From Lederbergia lenta NBRC 16444 (lineage in GTDB: Bacteria > Bacillota > Bacilli > Bacillales > Bacillaceae_C), in contig NZ_BCVC01000002.1 of NCBI RefSeq assembly GCF_001591545.1, forward strand, positions 406,580 through 470,579: a DNA stretch of 64,000 bases, read 5' to 3'. Positions 37,637 through 46,167 of this stretch are shown piece by piece; within the stretch, counting starts at the first letter, position 1; the number at the start of each line of letters is the position of its first letter. Position numbers and translations under genes: made by a program. A model generated the notes under the pieces. That model was not told the origin of the DNA. It did no database searches and was given only the letters and a program-made list of their open reading frames with translations.

Positions 37637-39226
37637 ATGGAGAATTCAATTTTTTCATTACTTCCGCCACTTTTGGCGATAGTAATGGTCATCATAACCA
37701 AGCGAGTGTTACTTTCATTGGGGACAGGAATTATCGCCTCTGCATTGCTGTTGGAAAAAGGAAATCCAGTTAATTCAGTTTCCACGTTATGGGAGACGAT
37801 TAAAGGGATTTTTATTGAAGATGGTAGTTTGAACACATGGAATATTTATATTGTTTTATTTTTATTTGTTTTAGGAGCTATCACTACATTGATTAATATA
37901 GTGGGTGGAAGCCGTGCTTTTGGTGAATGGGCGATGACGAGGGTAAAAAGCAGAGCTGGGGCACAAGTATTAGCTGCAGTATTTGGGATTATTATCTTTA
38001 TCGACGATTATTTTAATGCTTTAGCAGTTGGTCAGGTCGCTCGACCAATAACAGACCGTCACCGTGTATCAAGAGCAAAGCTTGCTTATATTATTGACTC
38101 AACTTCGGCACCTGTTTGCGTTGTTGCACCTATTTCAAGCTGGGGTGCATTTATTATTGGAATAATTGGTACAGTCTTTATTACTCATAATATAACTGAT
38201 ATATCCCCATTAACAGCCTTTTTGCAAATGATTCCAATGAATTTATACGTGTGGACATCGTTGGCATTAGTCTTCATCATTGCTATAAGAAATATTGACT
38301 TTGGTAGCATGAAAGTGCATGAGGATCGAACAATTGAGACAGGCGTTCCATATGACCCGAACAAAACGATTCCGGGTGAGGTAAAAGATGATTTACCCCA
38401 TAGTGAAAAAGGTGTTGTTGGAGATTTATTATGGCCGATTGCAGCATTATTTATTGGAACAGTTGGTATCATCTTTTGGAGTGGGTTAAATGAAACAGAG
38501 GGCAAAGCATCTATCATGGATATATTCGCTAATGCCGATGTCTCTGCTGCGCTTTTATATGGTGGATTATTTGGTCTAGTTGTAACGATCGCTTTATTTT
38601 TCCGTCAACAAATGAAACATAAATCATTAGAGTCAAAATATATTATTACTGGTTTAAAGGTAGGAATTCAATCAATGATGCCTGCTGTGCTTATTTTACT
38701 TTTTGCTTGGGCTATAAGTGCTCTTATTGATGATTTAGGGACAGGGGTATATTTGGCAAGCTTAGTAGAAAAATCTCAGTTAGATCCAATGTTTCTGCCT
38801 GTTGTATTGTTTTTCGGTGCGGGGATAATGGCCTTTTCTACTGGTACATCTTGGGGAGCCTTTGGTATTTTATTGCCAATTGCAGGGCAAATAATTGCTG
38901 TTACTGATATTTCATTATTATTGCCTGCAATGGCCGCTGTATTAGCTGGTTCTGTATTTGGTGACCATTGCTCACCAATATCAGATACAACGATTTTGTC
39001 ATCGACAGGTGCGGGTTGTAATCATATGGACCATGTACTGACACAGCTTCCGTATGCTATAACGGCGGGAATTATTTCAGGGGTCGGTTATATTGTTCTT
39101 GGTATGACGGACAATACGCTTTTAGGCTTACTAACGATTATTTTGCTCTTAGTTATTTTCACCTTGATTATGGAAAACAAAAAAAAGAAGAAACTAAAAT
39201 TAAATAGTAAATTATCGGCAAAATAA
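37637..39226 (+). CDS. NhaC family transporter, probable lysine transporter under L-box control
   Basis: 529 residues, 11-13 membrane segments, NhaC superfamily: FIDDYFNALAVGQ, DSTSAPVCVVAPISSWGAF, AFSTGTSWGAFGILLP and VFGDHCSPISDTTILSSTGAGCNHMDH. AGGAGG lies 5 nt before the ATG. By sequence alone it would be called a Na+/H+ antiporter. The lysine riboswitch directly upstream says that it moves lysine; L-box-controlled NhaC-like proteins were earlier proposed as lysine transporter LysW. It is the only gene of the unit. Lysine transport is inferred from control, not shown. Confidence 0.88.
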   Translation: MENSIFSLLPPLLAIVMVIITKRVLLSLGTGIIASALLLEKGNPVNSVSTLWETIKGIFIEDGSLNTWNIYIVLFLFVLGAITTLINIVGGSRAFGEWAMTRVKSRAGAQVLAAVFGIIIFIDDYFNALAVGQVARPITDRHRVSRAKLAYIIDSTSAPVCVVAPISSWGAFIIGIIGTVFITHNITDISPLTAFLQMIPMNLYVWTSLALVFIIAIRNIDFGSMKVHEDRTIETGVPYDPNKTIPGEVKDDLPHSEKGVVGDLLWPIAALFIGTVGIIFWSGLNETEGKASIMDIFANADVSAALLYGGLFGLVVTIALFFRQQMKHKSLESKYIITGLKVGIQSMMPAVLILLFAWAISALIDDLGTGVYLASLVEKSQLDPMFLPVVLFFGAGIMAFSTGTSWGAFGILLPIAGQIIAVTDISLLLPAMAAVLAGSVFGDHCSPISDTTILSSTGAGCNHMDHVLTQLPYAITAGIISGVGYIVLGMTDNTLLGLLTIILLLVIFTLIMENKKKKKLKLNSKLSAK

Positions 39227-39229
39227 ACA

Positions 39230-39263
39230 CTCGACTAGAGGAAGAAGGCATCTACTAGTCGAG
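39230..39263. terminator. Hairpin after the lysine-controlled transporter
   Basis: 9-bp stem CTCGACTAG / CTAGTCGAG right after the stop, with no T-run. A second possible stem GAAGGAG...CTCCTTTTTATTTTTT runs up to the lytH stop and could end plus-strand transcription. Confidence 0.5.
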
Positions 39264-39336
39264 GATAACACGATTTAATGATAAAAAAAGAAGGAGTATC
39301 CAAAGTCAACTACTGTGACATCTGGACAGCTCCTTT

Positions 39337-40305
39337 TTATTTTTTACTATTTCTTTCCCAGTTTTTTAAATGAGGAAAAGGATCAAAGGACCATTCATTT
39401 TTTCCACTGTCCTTATACATACCAAAATGAAGATGCGGTGGGAATTTTCCAGATGTACCAGGAGGGCCGTAGCCTGAGCTACCAACGCTTCCAACGACAG
39501 TTCCTGGTTCAACTATATCTCCAACGTTAATATCCTTAGCAAAGCCATTTAAATGAGCATAGTAGTGGTACGTATTATTTATATCACGGATACCAATACG
39601 CCAACCACCAAATTTATTCCAACCTTTCAATTCAACGACTCCATATGCGACTGCATAAACGGGCGTTCCATAACTAGCAAATATATCTGTGCCTTCGTGA
39701 GATCTTCTACCACCCCAGCCCCTTCCTGCCCCCCATGTACTATTGTAGGAATAGTGATGTGACTTGGGGATGGGGAATGCTTTCTCTATTAAATCAATTC
39801 GGTTATATTTCCGAAACAATTTAACATTTGTCATGATCGCGTTCACGCTTTTATCACGTTGATAATAATTCCACAATGCGATCCGGAAAGAATGATCATT
39901 CACTCCATATTGAGAAATGTATGAAGCGACTGCAAAGAGCAAATCTTCATCGTTATCTTTATCAGCTTTCCCATCGCCGTTTCCATCCACTCCTATACCA
40001 CCAAATATCCCGATGGAGAGGGGGTTTTTGTCTTTTGGATTTGGGTTTGTATAACCAGCCCATTTTTCCTGGGTTATATAGTACCCTGTTATCCCATCTG
40101 GTTTTGGCAAATCATTGCGAACATGCCGAATGCTTCTTTCAAATTGATCGATAGCTGCAATGTAATACCAAGGAACTTGTGTGCTAGCCTCAGTTTTTTG
40201 ATATAGAATCATCCTATGTTCTAATATTTCAGCATCTGTTAATGGGGCAGCGTTAACTTGCCATGGGAGTAAAAATAGGATTAGGGTAAGCAGTAACTTG
40301 CGCAC
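39337..40305 (-). CDS. lytH: M23 peptidase LytH (L-Ala-D-Glu endopeptidase, spore cortex)
   Basis: 322 residues with a signal peptide (about 1-19, LLPWQVNA). The N-terminal helical domain (20-180) contains a DGNGDGKADKDNDED loop. A LytM-type M23 domain follows with zinc ligands His203 and Asp207 (SHEGTD) and His293 in HLHFG; His291 is the catalytic partner. B. subtilis LytH trims peptides to single L-Ala chains in the spore cortex. Length and layout agree. The lipA gene that I remember beside it in B. subtilis is not here. Confidence 0.92.
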   Translation of the reverse strand: MRKLLLTLILFLLPWQVNAAPLTDAEILEHRMILYQKTEASTQVPWYYIAAIDQFERSIRHVRNDLPKPDGITGYYITQEKWAGYTNPNPKDKNPLSIGIFGGIGVDGNGDGKADKDNDEDLLFAVASYISQYGVNDHSFRIALWNYYQRDKSVNAIMTNVKLFRKYNRIDLIEKAFPIPKSHHYSYNSTWGAGRGWGGRRSHEGTDIFASYGTPVYAVAYGVVELKGWNKFGGWRIGIRDINNTYHYYAHLNGFAKDINVGDIVEPGTVVGSVGSSGYGPPGTSGKFPPHLHFGMYKDSGKNEWSFDPFPHLKNWERNSKK

Positions 40306-40403
40306 AAGAAATTCACCTCTTTTCAGAAAATCTTATTGAAAGGATGCCTGGCCATTAATAGAAATCGATGGCCAAGCTAAACTGTCATTTATTATTTAAC
40401 GAA

Positions 40404-41054
40404 TTAGCGGCGATTTTCTTTTTGATTTTGCTGATGATAATTTGTTTTTTCTAAGTTTTGATTCACTTGGTCGAAAGATTCACCATTCGCATTTTCTTCC
40501 TCATTTAAATTTTTACCTTGTGGAGAGCGTTCAAGCATTAATTTTACTGTTTTCTTTACCGTTCGATCTTTGTCATTAGTGACAGCAGTCATAGATGCGA
40601 TATTTTTGACATCTTGTTTCAATGCTGGATCATCTGTTAAATATACATGATACCAGCGGGGTACTATTGCTATTGCCGTTTGTTTCACTTGATCCGCTGT
40701 TTCAAAACGGGCTTTCTCTTCATCATCACTCACTTCGTAAGCGATTAATACTTCTTGATCTGTGACAAGAACGCTAATATCTTTGACATTTGGTAAACTG
40801 ACTGCAATTTTACTTATTTTATCTGCTGTTTCTTCCTTATCTATTGTTTGGATGGGTACTCTTTTGTTATTTTGGTTTGGAGAAGTTGTTTTCACTTGGC
40901 GAACAAACCCGAATTGATCATTATCAACTTGTTTGTTTCGTTCCCCTACATCCAGCGTATTGGTTCCAAGATCACTTTTATCATAATTTGTTGTACCGCA
41001 TGCAGCTAATGATGCTACAATCAAACATAATATAACTATCCAACTTTTTTTCAT
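40404..41054 (-). CDS. yutC: YhcN/YlaJ family sporulation lipoprotein (YutC)
   Basis: 216 residues from the ATG 8 nt after GGGAGG. A lipobox LAAC with Cys19 follows a hydrophobic signal. The middle part (about 75-185) carries the YhcN/YlaJ fold: ADKISKIAVSLPNVKDISVLVTDQEVLIAYEV and the VKNIASMTAVTNDKDRTVKKTVKLML helix. The C-terminus is very rich in Asn, Gln and Glu. The family sits on the spore inner membrane and influences germination or outgrowth. Confidence 0.87.
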   Translation of the reverse strand: MKKSWIVILCLIVASLAACGTTNYDKSDLGTNTLDVGERNKQVDNDQFGFVRQVKTTSPNQNNKRVPIQTIDKEETADKISKIAVSLPNVKDISVLVTDQEVLIAYEVSDDEEKARFETADQVKQTAIAIVPRWYHVYLTDDPALKQDVKNIASMTAVTNDKDRTVKKTVKLMLERSPQGKNLNEEENANGESFDQVNQNLEKTNYHQQNQKENRR

Positions 41055-41170
41055 GGATGGCACCTCCCTCTTTACATAGGGTGCACAAGAAAATGAATTA
41101 TCTACTTAGAAAATGTTGGTTGATAGGCTATAATTTATATTAAATAAAATGTGTGGAGAAGTAGGTGAAA

Positions 41171-41446
41171 ATGATGATGATAAATAATCAGCAATATGAG
41201 TTAATTGATGAATTTCGCGATGGATATAATGAGGAAGCGATTCGTGAACGGTATAGTGATATTTTAGCGAAATATGATTATATTGTTGGTGATTGGGGAT
41301 ATGGACAACTGCGTTTAAAAGGCTTTTTTTCGGATCAAAATCAAAAAGCCTCATTTGACACAAAAATAGGTACGCTCACTGAATATTTGTATGAATACTG
41401 TAATTTTGGATGTGCTTATTTCGTATTAAAGAAAATAGAAAATTAA
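41171..41446 (+). CDS. yutD: DUF1027 protein YutD
   Basis: 91 residues; three ATG codons follow each other (41171, 41174, 41177) and any could serve, with GGAG and AGGTG sites upstream. The conserved core is FRDGYNEEAIRERYSDIL and YDYIVGDWGYGQLRLKGFF, the YutD family signature. The function is unknown. It is divergent from yutC and followed at 551 nt by yutE. Confidence 0.9.
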   Translation: MMMINNQQYELIDEFRDGYNEEAIRERYSDILAKYDYIVGDWGYGQLRLKGFFSDQNQKASFDTKIGTLTEYLYEYCNFGCAYFVLKKIEN

Positions 41447-41527
41447 GAGATGAGCATGGATGGGATTTTATTCGCCAACCATGCTTTTCCTTTGTTTGAA
41501 AATGAGGGTAGGGTTTGCGCTTATTCA

Positions 41528-41824
41528 TCAACTATCTTCGTATGGTGGTTCCGTTTCTGCATCTGGATTATCGTGTGTGGGATGCGCTCCAGGAAAGTTT
41601 CGAGTTTTATTTTCATGCATGGACTTAAATTCATAGTTAAAAGCACTATATGAACGCTGTCCCTCTTTCCATGGAGTAGATTTATTTTTTACTGGTGTGT
41701 TTTCGCCCCTTGGTGCCCCATATCCACCTTCAGGCAAATCTTCAGGTATAATGTAATTTTTTTGTGTTTCCACGTTAGACATATCTGTGTAAGTGGGATC
41801 TGTTTTATTATGATTATTTTTCAT
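41528..41824 (-). CDS. Conserved hydrophilic Bacillus-type protein, unknown
   Basis: 98 residues from the ATG 8 nt after AAGGTGG. Strongly hydrophilic, rich in Asn, Pro, Glu and Tyr. Stretches such as YIIPEDLPEGGYGAPRG, STPWKEGQRSYSAFNYE and FPGAHPTHDNPD look constrained, so the frame is real. I have seen similar short cytosolic proteins in Bacillaceae but know no function. It looks intrinsically disordered. Confidence 0.7.
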   Translation of the reverse strand: MKNNHNKTDPTYTDMSNVETQKNYIIPEDLPEGGYGAPRGENTPVKNKSTPWKEGQRSYSAFNYEFKSMHENKTRNFPGAHPTHDNPDAETEPPYEDS

Positions 41825-41996
41825 TTGTAGAACCACCTTTTTATGTTTATATAAAAATTTCAATTTGAACAAGAGGAAGTCTTAAGGGTAATTTGCCCTA
41901 TTTAGACTAATAACATCCGGAAAATGCGCAAATAGACCAAATAGCTTTTGATTTGGTAAGATAGAAGAGAGAGATACAAAATGGAGGTAAGTTCAG

Positions 41997-42434
41997 ATGT
42001 ATTTTATTGATCGCGATAAAATGGAAGAAACTTTAATTTTTATGGAAAAACAAATGAAGCTAATTAACAATAATAAAACATGGGATTCTGAATTGGAAAA
42101 ATCAGCGCTTGAGCGTTTAGCTACGACGGTAATAGAAGCGATTCTTGACACCGGGAATGCCATGATTGACGGTTTTATTATGCGTGACCCCGGTAGTTAT
42201 GAAGATATTGTTGATATTTTGATGGATGAAAAAGTGATAAATGCGGAAATGGAAGCTGCATTGAAATCAATAATTTCTTTTAGAAAAATGCTTGTGCAAC
42301 AATATACTAATATAGAACATGAAGCTTTATTACATCTGCTACAAGATAAAATGAATGTGCTTGAGCAATTTCCTACCTTCATTCGTAAGTATTTAGCGAC
42401 GGAGCTGGGCCCAGTATCTGCATTTAAAAATTAG
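41997..42434 (+). CDS. yutE: DUF86/HepT-like protein YutE
   Basis: 145 residues from the ATG 9 nt after GGAGG. An all-helical DUF86 (HepT-like) fold. Active HepT toxins carry R-x4-6-H-x-Y; here the matching segment is R96-K-M-L-V-Q101-Q-Y103, with Gln in place of His. No MntA-type nucleotidyltransferase partner lies next to it. It therefore looks like a housekeeping member (YutE) and not a working RNase toxin. It lies 55 nt before yutF. Confidence 0.85.
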   Translation: MYFIDRDKMEETLIFMEKQMKLINNNKTWDSELEKSALERLATTVIEAILDTGNAMIDGFIMRDPGSYEDIVDILMDEKVINAEMEAALKSIISFRKMLVQQYTNIEHEALLHLLQDKMNVLEQFPTFIRKYLATELGPVSAFKN

Positions 42435-42489
42435 GGGATCCTAAAACGAAGACGTTTCCACCAAGCTTCATATTTTTAGGGGGATAATA

Positions 42490-43254
42490 TTGAAAAAGTA
42501 TAAAGGATATTTAATTGATTTAGATGGAACGATGTATCGAGGAACAGAAGGAATCAAAGCGGCAATCGATTTTGTACATAAGCTTAAAACGAATGGTATA
42601 CCATATTTGTATGTGACAAATAACTCATCAAAAACAGCGAAACAAGTTGCTGATCATTTAAACGGGTTTGGAATAAAGGCTACTGCTGAAGAAGTATTTA
42701 CAACAGCAATGGCTACAGCAAATTATATTTCGAAAAATCTTCCTAACGCTCGCGTTTTTATGATTGGTGAAGAAGGCCTAAGGCAAGCTATGCTTGAAAA
42801 AAGTTTATTGATAACTGACAATCAGCCAAATGTAGTTGTCGTTGGAATTGACAGAGAAATTAACTATGAGAAATTAGCAAAGGCATGTCTGGCAGTGAGG
42901 GAAGGGGCTACATTTATCTCAACGAATGGAGATATCGCTTTGCCAACGGAAAGAGGGTTGATGCCGGGTAATGGTGCTATCACATCTGTTATTTCAGTAT
43001 CTACACAAATTGCACCTATTTTTATAGGTAAACCGCATTCGATTATTATGGAACAGGCACTTGAACAAATAGGAACCCTTAAGAAAGATACATTAATGGT
43101 TGGCGACAATTATGATACGGATATTTTAGCGGGAATCAAGTCAGGTATAGATACATTACTCGTCCATACTGGAGTAACGATGGAAGAACACTTGAAGGAA
43201 AAAGATATTCTACCGACATACGCGCTCCACTCACTAGAAGATTGGTGCATATAA
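42490..43254 (+). CDS. yutF: HAD-IIA family phosphatase YutF (NagD-like)
   Basis: 254 residues from TTG with AGGGGG 6 nt upstream. HAD motifs: I LIDLDGTM at the N-terminus, II YVTNNSS, III IGKPH with Lys, and IV MVGDNYDTDI. The C2-type cap between motifs II and III marks the NagD/p-nitrophenylphosphatase branch. It should remove phosphate from small sugar or nucleotide phosphates. The substrate is unknown. Confidence 0.92.
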   Translation: MKKYKGYLIDLDGTMYRGTEGIKAAIDFVHKLKTNGIPYLYVTNNSSKTAKQVADHLNGFGIKATAEEVFTTAMATANYISKNLPNARVFMIGEEGLRQAMLEKSLLITDNQPNVVVVGIDREINYEKLAKACLAVREGATFISTNGDIALPTERGLMPGNGAITSVISVSTQIAPIFIGKPHSIIMEQALEQIGTLKKDTLMVGDNYDTDILAGIKSGIDTLLVHTGVTMEEHLKEKDILPTYALHSLEDWCI

Positions 43255-43283
43255 AATTGCATGTTTAGAAAAACGAGGTCAAT

Positions 43284-43313
43284 GCTTCTAAAGGTACTTA
43301 GACCTTTAGAAGC
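43284..43313. terminator. Hairpin between convergent yutF and yutG
   Basis: 12-bp perfect stem GCTTCTAAAGGT / ACCTTTAGAAGC with a 6-nt loop. No immediate T-run on either strand, but CTCGTTTTT follows within 15 nt on the minus strand. Confidence 0.6.
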
Positions 43314-43348
43314 GCTCGACTTAAGTGAACCGTTTTAGGAAATTTTTT

Positions 43349-43849
43349 TCAAACTTCACCTTTTGAACTATGGGCCAATCTGCTTGAAGCTGCGGCAGCG
43401 ATGGCTCCCACAATATCATCAAGAAATGTATGGCATTTACCAGTTGAATGATCATTGAGACGTTCCAAAATTCCTGGTTTTTGCTTATCTATATACCCAT
43501 AGTTCGTAAAGCCAATGGAACCATATACATTCACAATCGAGAAGGCTAAAATTTCATCTACCCCATATAAGCTTTCATCGCTTTCTATGATCGACTGTAG
43601 TGGCTCCTCAAGTTTTCCACTTTCCGCTAATAAGTCTAACTGAATTCCAGTTAAAATGGCATTTTGCACTTCTCTTTTTTGCAACACGCGTTCAATATTA
43701 TATATGCAATCTTCCATCGTTAAATCGGGATGATACTTTTTTTGTAAATACATAACGAGCTCGCCAATATCTTCAATTAATACGCCGCGTTCTTTTAACC
43801 AACGTCTTGCTGTTTCTTCTGCTACGCTAACTACTCGTTCGTTGTCCAT
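43349..43849 (-). CDS. yutG: Phosphatidylglycerophosphatase A family protein YutG
   Basis: 166 residues, related to PgpA: the PgpA core is seen in LDDIVGAIAAAASSRLAH near the C-terminus and the GVDEILAFSIVNVYGSIGFTNYGYIDK segment. Unlike E. coli PgpA it lacks clear membrane helices, as is usual for the YutG type. GAAAAAATGG with a weak upstream GGGTG serves the start. It may dephosphorylate phosphatidylglycerol phosphate or a related substrate. Confidence 0.85.
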   Translation of the reverse strand: MDNERVVSVAEETARRWLKERGVLIEDIGELVMYLQKKYHPDLTMEDCIYNIERVLQKREVQNAILTGIQLDLLAESGKLEEPLQSIIESDESLYGVDEILAFSIVNVYGSIGFTNYGYIDKQKPGILERLNDHSTGKCHTFLDDIVGAIAAAASSRLAHSSKGEV

Positions 43850-43967
43850 TTTTTCACCCTTCTCTACATAATTACTTTGACATAGGCAATTATCCCTTTT
43901 TGGAATTTAATAATGCTCATGATCAACTCTCTAACTTCATACATATTACTGAGTGGGAGGGATAAAC

Positions 43968-44963
43968 ATGTCAATGGAAATATTGGAAAAATACTATGAA
44001 ATCAAACCAGAATCATCCATCCAAGATGGAAATATTACTCGCTATATGAAGAATGATTCAATATATACTATTGTCCCTGTTACACATGTGGAACAGGAGA
44101 CGTTAATTGAATTATATGAGATATCGGAACATATGGCAAAGTATCAAGATAAAAAAGTTTCTCGTTTTGTTGCTCAAGCAGAAGGGAAATTTTTAATTAC
44201 ACATGAAGAACAAGATTATGTATTATTGAAAAATACAAAACGCAAATCAGGATCTCAAAAAAATGTTGGAAGAATGCTTGCGAAATTCCATGAAAGAGGA
44301 AAAGAAATACAAATACAGATATCATCTATAAACAGGATTGGCCAATGGAAAGAGTATTGGATAACAAGATTGGAGCAATTGGAAAGAGCTTGGCATGCTG
44401 CGGTGCAAGAAAAGCCAGAAGAAGAGTTCGAAAAACTTTTTATTGAATCTTTTCCTTATTATCTTGGTCTTTGTGAAAATGCAATACAATACGTGACTGA
44501 CACTGAGATGGATATAGTTCCGCAATACTCTGATCGTGGAACTATTTGCCATGAGCGCTTCCACGACAACCTATGGAAAGAATCGCTTGAAATTAGAAAT
44601 CCGTTTGACTGGGTATTTGATCATTGTGGTAGGGATATTGCTGAGTGGGTTAGAGGTTGCTATTTTCGTCAACCTAGATCATTTCAACCGGAGATGATAC
44701 ATTTTTTACAAGGCTATCAGTCGATTATAACAATCACAGAATTTTCTTGGCGTCTTATATATGCGCGTCTTTTGTTTCCACTTCATTATTTTTCTTGTAT
44801 TGAAGAATACTATTCCGCTGAGACTCAGTCAAAACAGAAACATTTAGAGGAGAAAATGCGGCGATATATTCGAGATTCCGGGGAATACGAACTATTCCTC
44901 AAGCACTTTTACAAAATCGCCGGAGCCGACACAAAAAGAATCCCTATAATAGATTGGATATAG
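43968..44963 (+). CDS. yutH: Spore coat-associated protein YutH
   Basis: 331 residues from the ATG 7-8 nt after GGGAGGG. YutH belongs to the CotS/aminoglycoside-phosphotransferase-like fold. Visible traits are the CHERFHDNLWKES segment, which takes the place of the kinase catalytic loop, and NPFDWVFDHCGRDIAEWVRG in place of the Mg-binding loop. It is known as a spore coat-associated protein. Kinase activity is doubtful. Confidence 0.87.
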   Translation: MSMEILEKYYEIKPESSIQDGNITRYMKNDSIYTIVPVTHVEQETLIELYEISEHMAKYQDKKVSRFVAQAEGKFLITHEEQDYVLLKNTKRKSGSQKNVGRMLAKFHERGKEIQIQISSINRIGQWKEYWITRLEQLERAWHAAVQEKPEEEFEKLFIESFPYYLGLCENAIQYVTDTEMDIVPQYSDRGTICHERFHDNLWKESLEIRNPFDWVFDHCGRDIAEWVRGCYFRQPRSFQPEMIHFLQGYQSIITITEFSWRLIYARLLFPLHYFSCIEEYYSAETQSKQKHLEEKMRRYIRDSGEYELFLKHFYKIAGADTKRIPIIDWI

Positions 44964-45060
44964 AAAAGCGGAACGCGCTCGTTTAGCGGCGTTCATATAC
45001 GTCCACAGGACGTGGAGATTTTAGTCGAGGAACCTCGCAGTGAAGCGGGATTTCAACGTA
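44964..45060. repeat. Intergenic structured repeat, copy 1
   Basis: About 97 bp of GC-richer sequence with GTCC-acag-GGAC-like, CGAGG-aa-CCTCG and other small inverted repeats. A diverged relative (ACAGGACRTGG...GTCGAGR...CTCGYAGTG) is found at 59303-59370. It lies between yutH and the yutI terminator. Confidence 0.5.
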
Positions 45061-45061
45061 T

Positions 45062-45088
45062 AAAAAAAGCGATCCAAAACTGGATCGC
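45062..45088 (-). terminator. Terminator of yutI
   Basis: GCGATCCA / TGGATCGC stem with a 4-nt loop, followed by seven T residues on the minus strand. Confidence 0.88.
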
Positions 45089-45100
45089 GATTAACTTTCA

Positions 45101-45340
45101 TTAAAATACTTGTTCTACTTCGACAATGCCAGGGACTTCCTCAACTAGTGCACGCTCGATTCCAGCTTTTAGCGTTATCGTTGAGCTAGGGCATGTTCCG
45201 CAAGCTCCAAGTAGACGTAGCTTTACGATACCCTCATCTACATCAACTAGTTCGCAGTCTCCACCATCACGAAGCAGGAAGGGGCGCAATTTATCTAATA
45301 CTACTTGAACTTGATCAGTAATTGTTGCTTCTTCATACAT
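45101..45340 (-). CDS. yutI: NifU C-terminal domain protein YutI (Fe-S carrier)
   Basis: 79-residue Nfu-type domain: [28 protein letters not shown] and the cluster-binding motif GACGTCPSS (CxxC). Two monomers share a 4Fe-4S cluster that is passed to target enzymes. It is a single gene with its own terminator. Confidence 0.94.
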   Translation of the reverse strand: MYEEATITDQVQVVLDKLRPFLLRDGGDCELVDVDEGIVKLRLLGACGTCPSSTITLKAGIERALVEEVPGIVEVEQVF

Positions 45341-45499
45341 TGATATCGACTCCTTTCCATATCACCATTATAAACAGTATTAGGGAAAAAATCTATATAT
45401 CAAGCACTTGTTCATAAATTGTGTGAATAAGATTTGATCAAAAAGAAAATTTAGCATAGAAAACCAGGTGAATAAAGTAAATCGATAAATATGTTATTT
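45341..45499. other. Short intergenic region
   Basis: AT-rich spacer between the yutI start and the YugN-like stop. It should contain the yutI promoter; nothing else was seen. Confidence 0.3.
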
Positions 45500-45925
45500 T
45501 TATACATGTACAATGTTTTGTATCACTTGTTGAACAGCTTGTTGACCGATTTCCTCCCACTTATTCTTGTCTCTTATGTATCCGTCAGTATCAAGTGGCT
45601 CTTGAAACTGACTTAAGCCTGTCGCGCTTAGTAAAGCTCCTTCATCTCTATCTAAGCCTGTATTTACTACATGTTTTATAATATAAGGCGTCTGAAATTC
45701 CACAAGAGTATTATATTCATCTAACATACCTTTGTATACTAAGAAAGGGATTCTAAGATAAATTGTTTCTCCACCTTCACGCCATAAAATAGAATCAAAA
45801 TTTCCTCTATCATAATCCCATCCTCCACCTAAAACATATCCAAGCCCTTGTAAATGGTCACGCATTTGGCCAAAGCAAGCCTTTTTACCTTCAATATCTG
45901 TTTGTAACTTCAGAATAATAATCAC
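45500..45925 (-). CDS. YugN-like family protein
   Basis: Up to 141 residues. The family is suggested by HLQGLGYVLGGGWDYDRGNFDSIL, YLRIPFLVYKGMLD and FQTPYIIKHVVNTGLD with DEGALLSATGLSQFQEPLD. The function of YugN-like proteins is unknown. The start is uncertain: GGGAG is directly in front of the GTG at 45925, and better-spaced in-frame codons are ATT and CTG. A Fur-like box overlaps its promoter region, which suggests iron control. Confidence 0.8.
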   Translation of the reverse strand: MIIILKLQTDIEGKKACFGQMRDHLQGLGYVLGGGWDYDRGNFDSILWREGGETIYLRIPFLVYKGMLDEYNTLVEFQTPYIIKHVVNTGLDRDEGALLSATGLSQFQEPLDTDGYIRDKNKWEEIGQQAVQQVIQNIVHV

Positions 45926-45941
45926 TCCCTATTAAAATATA

Positions 45942-45960
45942 GATAATGATTATTATTAAC
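45942..45960. promoter_or_regulatory. Fur-box-like operator
   Basis: GATAATGATTATTATTAAC agrees with the 19-bp consensus GATAATGATTATCATTATC at all but two or three positions. It lies 17 nt upstream of the YugN-like start region, overlapping the expected promoter. Confidence 0.65.
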
Positions 45961-46059
45961 TAAAAGTACCGTTTAAATACTTGAGTACCACTCAAAATAT
46001 TCTTTTAAGATCATAATAATGAGTAAGAGAATTACTTCCATCCCCAACAATTCCGCAAC

Positions 46060-46093
46060 AAAAAATCCGCAACTTTATGAAAAAAGTGCGGAT
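46060..46093 (-). terminator. Terminator of yutJ
   Basis: ATCCGCA-CTTT / AAAG-TGCGGAT stem; on the minus strand it is followed by TTTTTTG. Confidence 0.75.
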
Positions 46094-46167
46094 CAGAGAT
46101 TCTAAGAAGTTCTTCAAACCTTATTAAGTCAAACATTATCTGACTGATTGCGAAAGGGAGCGAAACC

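Noticed and set aside
37637..39226. Plain Na+/H+ antiporter call
   Set aside because: The lysine riboswitch directly upstream makes an amino-acid transport role more likely than cation exchange alone.
41997..42434. MntA-HepT toxin-antitoxin system
   Set aside because: No nucleotidyltransferase gene is adjacent and the catalytic His is absent.
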